Assembly: GCA_004296785.1 (NCBI GenBank)
Contig: SCVU01000527.1
Location: forward strand, 1 to 9,637
Direction of reading: 5' to 3'
DNA length: 9,637 nt
Source of the DNA: Planctomycetota bacterium
GTDB lineage: Bacteria; Planctomycetota; UBA1135; GCA-002686595
The position numbers and the translations under genes were made by a program. Shown here piece by piece: positions 5,576 through 9,637 of the stretch (its first letter is position 1; each line of letters begins with the position of its first letter). The notes beneath the pieces were generated by a model. It saw nothing but the letters and a program-made list of their open reading frames with translations. It did no database searches and was not told the DNA's origin.

Positions 5576-7855
5576 TCAGGACTGCGTGCGCAGCTTCTCG
5601 AGGCCCATCAGGACTTTGTCGGGCGTGATCGGCAGATCGCGCACGCGCAGGCCGCACGCGTTGTGCACGGCGTTCGCGATCGCGGAGTGACCGGGGATGA
5701 TCGCGGCCTCCGACATGCCCATGACGACCTGCCGCGTGTCGTCGTCGTCGACGAGCGGCACGAGCTCGGGCATCTCGAGCGTGCCGGCGATCTTGTAGCC
5801 CTCGAAGTCGGCGTTGAGCGCCGCGCCGAGCGCGGGTTCGAGCACGCGCTCCTCGAGCAGCGCGTACGAGAGCGCCTGGATCATCCCGCCGTTGATCTGG
5901 CTCTTCAGCGTCAGGCGGTTCATCGGGATCCCGCAGTCGTGGATGCCGACCATCTTCAGCACGCGCACGCGGCCGGTCAGCGTGTCGACCTCGACCTTCG
6001 CGGCCTGCGCGCCGTGCACGCCGCGACCGGCGTGCGCCTGCTTCCACTCGCCGCGCGCGCTCAGGCCTTCGCTCGGCAGCAGCGCGCACAGTTGCTTCCA
6101 GCTCATGCGCTTGCCGCTCGCGGCGTCGAGCAGCCCCTCGACGTCGAGGCTCAGCGCCTCGGGCTTGGTCTTGAGCGCCGGTGCGAGCGCCGCGTAGAGC
6201 TTCGCGCGCGCGCCGAGCGCGGCTTCGAGCACGGCCGGCGCGAGCGACGCGACCGTCGTGCTGCCGCCGGAAGGATTCGCGGCGCCGTACTCCGACGATC
6301 CGATGCGCGCTTCGACCGCCGTCGCCGGCAGGCCGAGCAGCTCGGCGACGATCGTCGCCATGTACGTGCGCGTGCCGGTGCCGAGGTCCTGCGTGCCGCA
6401 CGTCACGGTCGCGCTGCCGTCGCGCTGGATCCGCACGTCGACCTGGCACGCGGGGCTGCCGCCGCCGCCCCACGTCGAGATCGCGAAGCCGATGCCGACG
6501 CCGAGTTCCTCGGTGTGCGCGCCGGGCTTCGCGCGATGCGGGTGCTCGTACCAGCCGATCTCGCGCGCGACGCGCTCGAGCTGGCGGTGGTAGACCTTGT
6601 CCTCGAGGTTCTTCTTGCGCACCTCGAGCAGGTCCTGGCCCGCGAGATACGCGAGCTCGTCGATCAGCGACTCGATGCCGAACGACGCCTGCGGGTGACC
6701 GGGTCCGCGCATCGCGCGCGCGCCGTCGGTGTTCGTGTAGACGTAGCGGATCGCGCTCGACGACTGGCCGACCTTGTAGATGTACGGCTGGCCGGGGAAC
6801 GAACCGCGCGACACACCGCCGAGCTTGTCGACCTCCGCATCGAGCGCGAGCAGCGTGCCGTCGGCCGCCATCGCGCCCGCGAGCTTCTGCACCGCGCCCG
6901 AGCGATTGCCGGCGAACAAGAACTCGTCGGCGCGCGTGAGCAGCAGGTGCACGGGACGACCGAGCCGCCGCGCGAGCTCACAGGCCCACTCGCCCTCGAC
7001 GCCGAGGCCGAACTTGCTGCCGAAGCCGCCGCCCATGTACTGCACGTTCGCGCGGACCTTCGCCGCGGGCAGGCCGAGCTTCTCCGCAGCGTCGTCGTGC
7101 ACCGTGAACGTGCCCTGCGTCGACGCGTGCACGACCGCCTCGCCGCCGCCGCGGAAGTCGACCATCACGCCGTGCGTCTCGAGACACGCGTGGTGCTGCA
7201 CCGGCAGCGTGTACGTGAACTCGACCTTGTGCGGCGCGGCCTCGATCGCGGCGCGTACCGCGTCGCGGTCGCCGCTCTTGCGCTCGTCGACGCGATTGCC
7301 GGGCTTCTCGCCTTCCTTCAGCTTGCGCTTGACCGCGATCGGCGCGTTCTCAGCGACCGCCTGCTCGTGCGTCAGCACCCACGGCAGCGCGCCGTAGGCG
7401 ACCTCGATCGCGCGCAGCGCCTCCTCGGCCGCGTCCGGCGTCTCCGCCGCGACGACCGCGATCGGCTGGCCGAGGAAGCGCGTCTCCTCGACGCCGAGCG
7501 AGACGGCGGTCACGACGCGCGGCATCTTCGCCGCGGCCTCGAGCGAGATCTTCTCGATCTTCGCGGCCGGTTTCGGGCAGCGCAGGAAGCGCGCGTACAC
7601 CATGCGCGGCGCGCGCATGTCGTGCGCGTACTGCGCGGCGCCGGTGACCTTCGCCGGTCCGTCGACGCGCGTGATGTCCTGATTGAGCAGGCGCATCTTC
7701 GCGCGCTCGGGCCAGCCCTCGGCGGACGCCGCGTCGACCTCGATCCACTTCTCGACTTCCTGGCCGTTCTCGGCGACCGTGACCCTCTGCCACTTCTTGC
7801 CGGGCGCGGGCGGCGTCTTCGGCTCGTCCTGCGGCGACTGCTCGCGGAGGATCAT
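5576..7855 (-). CDS. Molybdopterin-binding catalytic large subunit, xanthine dehydrogenase/aldehyde oxidoreductase family
   Basis: This is the catalytic subunit, hydroxylating an aldehyde or N-heterocycle at a Mo centre. In its 759 residues, an a/b-hammerhead domain begins at VDGPAKVTGAAQYAHDM (64-80). Mo-cofactor motifs follow: GGGFGSK (275-281), RGPGHPQ (383-389), GTQDLGTGT (487-495), QINGG (653-657) and GMSE (713-716). Glu716 matches the catalytic base of the family (Glu692 in PaoC, Glu1261 in bovine xanthine oxidase). The CO dehydrogenase AYRCSFR active-site loop is absent, so CO oxidation is unlikely. The first 55 residues are a charged, Pro-rich extension with no signal peptide. The ATG at 7855 overlaps the small-subunit stop as ATGA, with GGAGG (7866-7862) 6 bases upstream. 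The frame stays open to 8293, but that part is a shadow of the small subunit. The substrate is not determined; resemblance to PaoC favours aldehydes. No XdhC/PaoD-type maturation gene is in the window. Confidence 0.93.
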   Translation of the reverse strand: MILREQSPQDEPKTPPAPGKKWQRVTVAENGQEVEKWIEVDAASAEGWPERAKMRLLNQDITRVDGPAKVTGAAQYAHDMRAPRMVYARFLRCPKPAAKIEKISLEAAAKMPRVVTAVSLGVEETRFLGQPIAVVAAETPDAAEEALRAIEVAYGALPWVLTHEQAVAENAPIAVKRKLKEGEKPGNRVDERKSGDRDAVRAAIEAAPHKVEFTYTLPVQHHACLETHGVMVDFRGGGEAVVHASTQGTFTVHDDAAEKLGLPAAKVRANVQYMGGGFGSKFGLGVEGEWACELARRLGRPVHLLLTRADEFLFAGNRSGAVQKLAGAMAADGTLLALDAEVDKLGGVSRGSFPGQPYIYKVGQSSSAIRYVYTNTDGARAMRGPGHPQASFGIESLIDELAYLAGQDLLEVRKKNLEDKVYHRQLERVAREIGWYEHPHRAKPGAHTEELGVGIGFAISTWGGGGSPACQVDVRIQRDGSATVTCGTQDLGTGTRTYMATIVAELLGLPATAVEARIGSSEYGAANPSGGSTTVASLAPAVLEAALGARAKLYAALAPALKTKPEALSLDVEGLLDAASGKRMSWKQLCALLPSEGLSARGEWKQAHAGRGVHGAQAAKVEVDTLTGRVRVLKMVGIHDCGIPMNRLTLKSQINGGMIQALSYALLEERVLEPALGAALNADFEGYKIAGTLEMPELVPLVDDDDTRQVVMGMSEAAIIPGHSAIANAVHNACGLRVRDLPITPDKVLMGLEKLRTQS

Positions 7856-8514
7856 CGCGGACCTCCCTGCGCGCCGCGCGCGACCGCGAGCGCGGCGTCG
7901 AAGATGTGCGGGTACGTGCCGCAGCGGCACAGGTTGCCCGCGCACGCGTGCTTGATCTCGTCGAGCGATGCGCCGGGCTTCTTCGCCAGGCACGCGCTGA
8001 TCGACATCACGAAGCCGGGCGTGCAGAAGCCGCACATCAGCGCATCGTGCTCGCAGAACGACTGCTGCAGCGCGGAGAGCTCGCCGTCCTTCGCGACCCC
8101 CTCGATCGTCGTGACCTTGCGGCCGCGCGCGCGCACCGCGAGCGTCAGGCACGCGTAGACCGGCTCGCCGTCGACGAGCACCGTGCACGCGCCGCAGTTG
8201 CCGTTGTCGCAGACGAGCTTCGTGCCGGTCAGCGCGGGCTCGAGCCGGTCGCGCAGCGCGGACAAGAGCGTCGTGCGCGGTTCGACCATGCACTTCTGCT
8301 TCGCGCCGTTGACGTCGAGCTCGATCTCGAGTTCGCCGGCGAGCTTGTCCGGCTCGGCCGTTCGCGGTTGCGCCTGCGCGGCCGCGCCGGCGACGACCGC
8401 CGCGCCGAGCACGCCGCCGCCGGCGGCTCCCACGGCGCTCGCGGCACCGACCGTGCGCAGGAAGCGGCGTCGCGACAGTTGATCCGGATCGTTCGCGGAG
8501 TCGTGGGTTTCCAT
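7852..8514 (-). CDS. Tat-exported [2Fe-2S] small subunit of the molybdoenzyme
   Basis: This 220-residue electron-transfer subunit moves electrons from the Mo site to FAD. A twin-arginine signal is plain: SRRRFLRT (14-21), then an Ala/Gly-rich hydrophobic stretch ending in AGAAAQAQP (42-50), where signal peptidase could cut. Two [2Fe-2S] sites follow. The plant-type ferredoxin cluster is at Cys102, 107, 110 and 122 (CDNGNCGAC...C). The second cluster is at Cys161, 164, 196 and 198 (CGFC...CRC), with the conserved TPGF between them. This matches PaoA-type subunits (about 229 residues, also with a Tat signal). Only this subunit carries a signal, so the assembled complex is probably exported by hitch-hiking. 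The ATG at 8514 is the only start before an in-frame stop near 8554. Unlike the later genes it has no Shine-Dalgarno sequence; the bases before ATG read CCTCCGATC. Confidence 0.95.
   Translation of the reverse strand: METHDSANDPDQLSRRRFLRTVGAASAVGAAGGGVLGAAVVAGAAAQAQPRTAEPDKLAGELEIELDVNGAKQKCMVEPRTTLLSALRDRLEPALTGTKLVCDNGNCGACTVLVDGEPVYACLTLAVRARGRKVTTIEGVAKDGELSALQQSFCEHDALMCGFCTPGFVMSISACLAKKPGASLDEIKHACAGNLCRCGTYPHIFDAALAVARGAQGGPR
7862..7866 (-). promoter_or_regulatory. Shine-Dalgarno deciding the large-subunit start
   Basis: Read on the minus strand this is GGAGG, six bases before ATG at 7855. It supports starting the large subunit there rather than further upstream, where the frame remains open inside the small-subunit gene. 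Confidence 0.8.
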
Positions 8515-8656
8515 GATCGGAGGTCGGGGCGACGGATGAGGGAGCGCGCGATTCTAGCCCTGCCGAGGCCGCTGACAGTCGAATGCGACGCGCGCCGGAG
8601 CGAATGCTCTACGATTCCCTTTCACTCGAGGTTCCCCTCTCGCTCGAGATCCAATC
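8515..8656. other. Divergent intergenic region between the molybdoenzyme operon and the exported-protein gene
   Basis: These 142 bases must hold the promoters of both divergent units. Apart from the minus-strand TAGAAT and two CTCGAG palindromes (8625-8630 and 8643-8648, 18 bases apart) just before the GTG at 8657, I see nothing firm. The paired CTCGAG sites could bind a regulator, but this 6-mer is common in GC-rich DNA. Confidence 0.5.
8551..8556 (-). promoter_or_regulatory. Possible -10 element for the molybdoenzyme operon
   Basis: Read on the minus strand, TAGAAT matches five of six bases of the TATAAT consensus, the best such match in the 142-bp divergent gap. It would place a transcript start about 30 bases before the small-subunit ATG. 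I see no good -35 at the usual spacing; TTCGAC (8583-8578) is too far, with a 21-base spacer. Treat it as tentative. Confidence 0.3.
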
Positions 8657-9610
8657 GTGAAGATCGCCCCGCTGCTCCTCGTGGTCGCCGTCATCGCCGG
8701 CGGCGCCGTCGCGTACTTCGCTCCGGGTTGCTCGAAGAGCTCGCCGCCCGTGCCGCCCGCCTCGCCCGCGTTGAAGGCGGACGAGGCCGCACTCGTGCTG
8801 CAGCGCGGGCTCGGCCAGCGCGACCTCGCGAAGGTCTGGGACGGCTTGCCGCCCGCATGGCAGCAGGACGTCACCGCTCTCGTGCAGGACTTCGCGTCGC
8901 GCATGGACCCGGCCGTGTGGAATCGCACCGCGGCGACGGCGCGCAAGGCGACCGGAGTGTTGAAGGACAAGCGCGCGTTCGTGCTCGACGGACCGGCGAT
9001 CGGGCTCGCGCTCGATCTGCTCGACGACAAGCGCGCGCCGGCGGCCTACGACGCGCTCGTCGCGGGGTTCGACGCGCTGGCGAACAGCGAGCTCGCGGAT
9101 CTCGAGAAGCTGAAGCAGTTCGACGGCCGCGCGTTCGCCGCGGGCGCGGGCGCGCGGGTGCTCGCCAGCGCGGCGGAGCTCTCCGGGTTGTCGGAGGACT
9201 CGTCGCTGCACACGTGGCTCGAGCGCGGCAGCACGGCGCGCGCGAAGCTGCTCGCCGACGGCGACGCGCGCGCGATCGTCGAGCTCACGCGCGACGGCGA
9301 GGAGAAGGTCGAGCAGGTGTGGGTCAAGGTCGACGGGCGCTGGGTGCCGCAGCAGCTCGCGGACGAGTGGCCGAACCTGATCGCGCAGGGGCGCGAGCTC
9401 GTCGACGCGCTCGCCGCGCCCGAGGCGCCGAAGCTGAAGGGCGCGCTGATCCAGGCGCTGCCGGTCGTCGATGGGTTCCTCGACCGGCTCGCGGATGCGA
9501 AGACGCAGGGCGAGTTCGACAGCGCGGTGCGCGGCGGCGCGCTGACGCTGGCCGGCACGTTCAGCGGGATGCTGCTCGACGCGGGTGTGCAGTTCTTCAG
9601 CGACGAGTGA
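8657..9610 (+). CDS. Hypothetical exported or membrane-anchored protein
   Basis: I do not recognise a named family. The 317 residues begin with K2 and a hydrophobic stretch (4-22), then APGC (22-25) and a Pro/Ser-rich linker (26-38). This could be a signal peptide, a poor lipobox ending at Cys25, or a single membrane anchor. The rest is mostly helical and probably outside the cytoplasm. A DLAKVWDGLPPAWQQDV segment (56-72) leads to MDPAVWN (83-89), and a beta-like EQVWVKVDGRWVPQQLADEW (219-238) looks like the end of an NTF2-like or lipoprotein-type fold. I recall similar LP-x3-Q-x-DV / MDP-x-VWN patterns in planctomycete secreted proteins, unverified. The start is GTG at 8657 with only a weak upstream GAG (8646-8648). 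It diverges from the molybdoenzyme operon, sharing a 142-bp gap. No catalytic motif is seen. Confidence 0.75.
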   Translation: MKIAPLLLVVAVIAGGAVAYFAPGCSKSSPPVPPASPALKADEAALVLQRGLGQRDLAKVWDGLPPAWQQDVTALVQDFASRMDPAVWNRTAATARKATGVLKDKRAFVLDGPAIGLALDLLDDKRAPAAYDALVAGFDALANSELADLEKLKQFDGRAFAAGAGARVLASAAELSGLSEDSSLHTWLERGSTARAKLLADGDARAIVELTRDGEEKVEQVWVKVDGRWVPQQLADEWPNLIAQGRELVDALAAPEAPKLKGALIQALPVVDGFLDRLADAKTQGEFDSAVRGGALTLAGTFSGMLLDAGVQFFSDE

Positions 9611-9637
9611 GGCGCTCGGCGCCCGGCCGGCGAACCG

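Noticed and set aside
5576..7855. Carbon monoxide dehydrogenase large subunit (CoxL)
   Set aside because: The AYRCSFR active-site loop is absent.
5663..8158. 831-codon plus-strand frame opposite the Mo subunit
   Set aside because: Low-complexity Arg/Leu/Val composition; shadow of the large-subunit gene, whose motifs are intact.

Overview
This is a gene-dense, very GC-rich window with no RNA genes, mobile elements or CRISPR. It is bacterial, with Gram-negative-type proteins. The strong codon bias leaves very long false open frames antisense to the real genes. Three features suggest a high-GC, multi-lineage phylum such as Planctomycetota or Myxococcota: a DUF4388 (PatA-like) protein, a Tat-exported molybdo-hydroxylase with DUF1326, and an orphan secreted protein that I remember, without being able to check, as planctomycete-like. 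This assignment is inference only.

Layout. Bases 1-184 hold a short inverted repeat and a 33-bp tandem repeat upstream of fadE. fadE (185-2641, +) encodes a membrane-anchored FadE-type acyl-CoA dehydrogenase, the first step of fatty acid beta-oxidation. After a 133-bp gap containing a hairpin comes a DUF4388 protein with two helical repeats (2775-3665, +). It converges on a five-gene minus-strand operon (8514 down to 3678). In transcription order the operon encodes: a Tat-signal [2Fe-2S] small subunit, a molybdopterin-binding large subunit, an FAD/[4Fe-4S] medium subunit, an 85-residue Cys-rich protein, and a DUF1326 protein. A 142-bp divergent intergenic region separates this operon from the last gene (8657-9610, +), which encodes an unrecognised exported or membrane-anchored protein.

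How the genes work together. The three subunits form a complete electron path: Mo cofactor, two [2Fe-2S] clusters, FAD, plus a likely [4Fe-4S]. They resemble E. coli PaoABC, a periplasmic aldehyde oxidoreductase, although the gene order here is small-large-medium. Only the small subunit carries a twin-arginine signal, so the whole complex is probably folded in the cytoplasm and exported as a unit. Four-base start/stop overlaps (ATGA, TTGA, ATGA) and strong ribosome sites tie in the two uncharacterised downstream genes. Those two genes are the most interesting part of the window: candidate accessory or maturation factors, or extra redox partners, for this molybdoenzyme.
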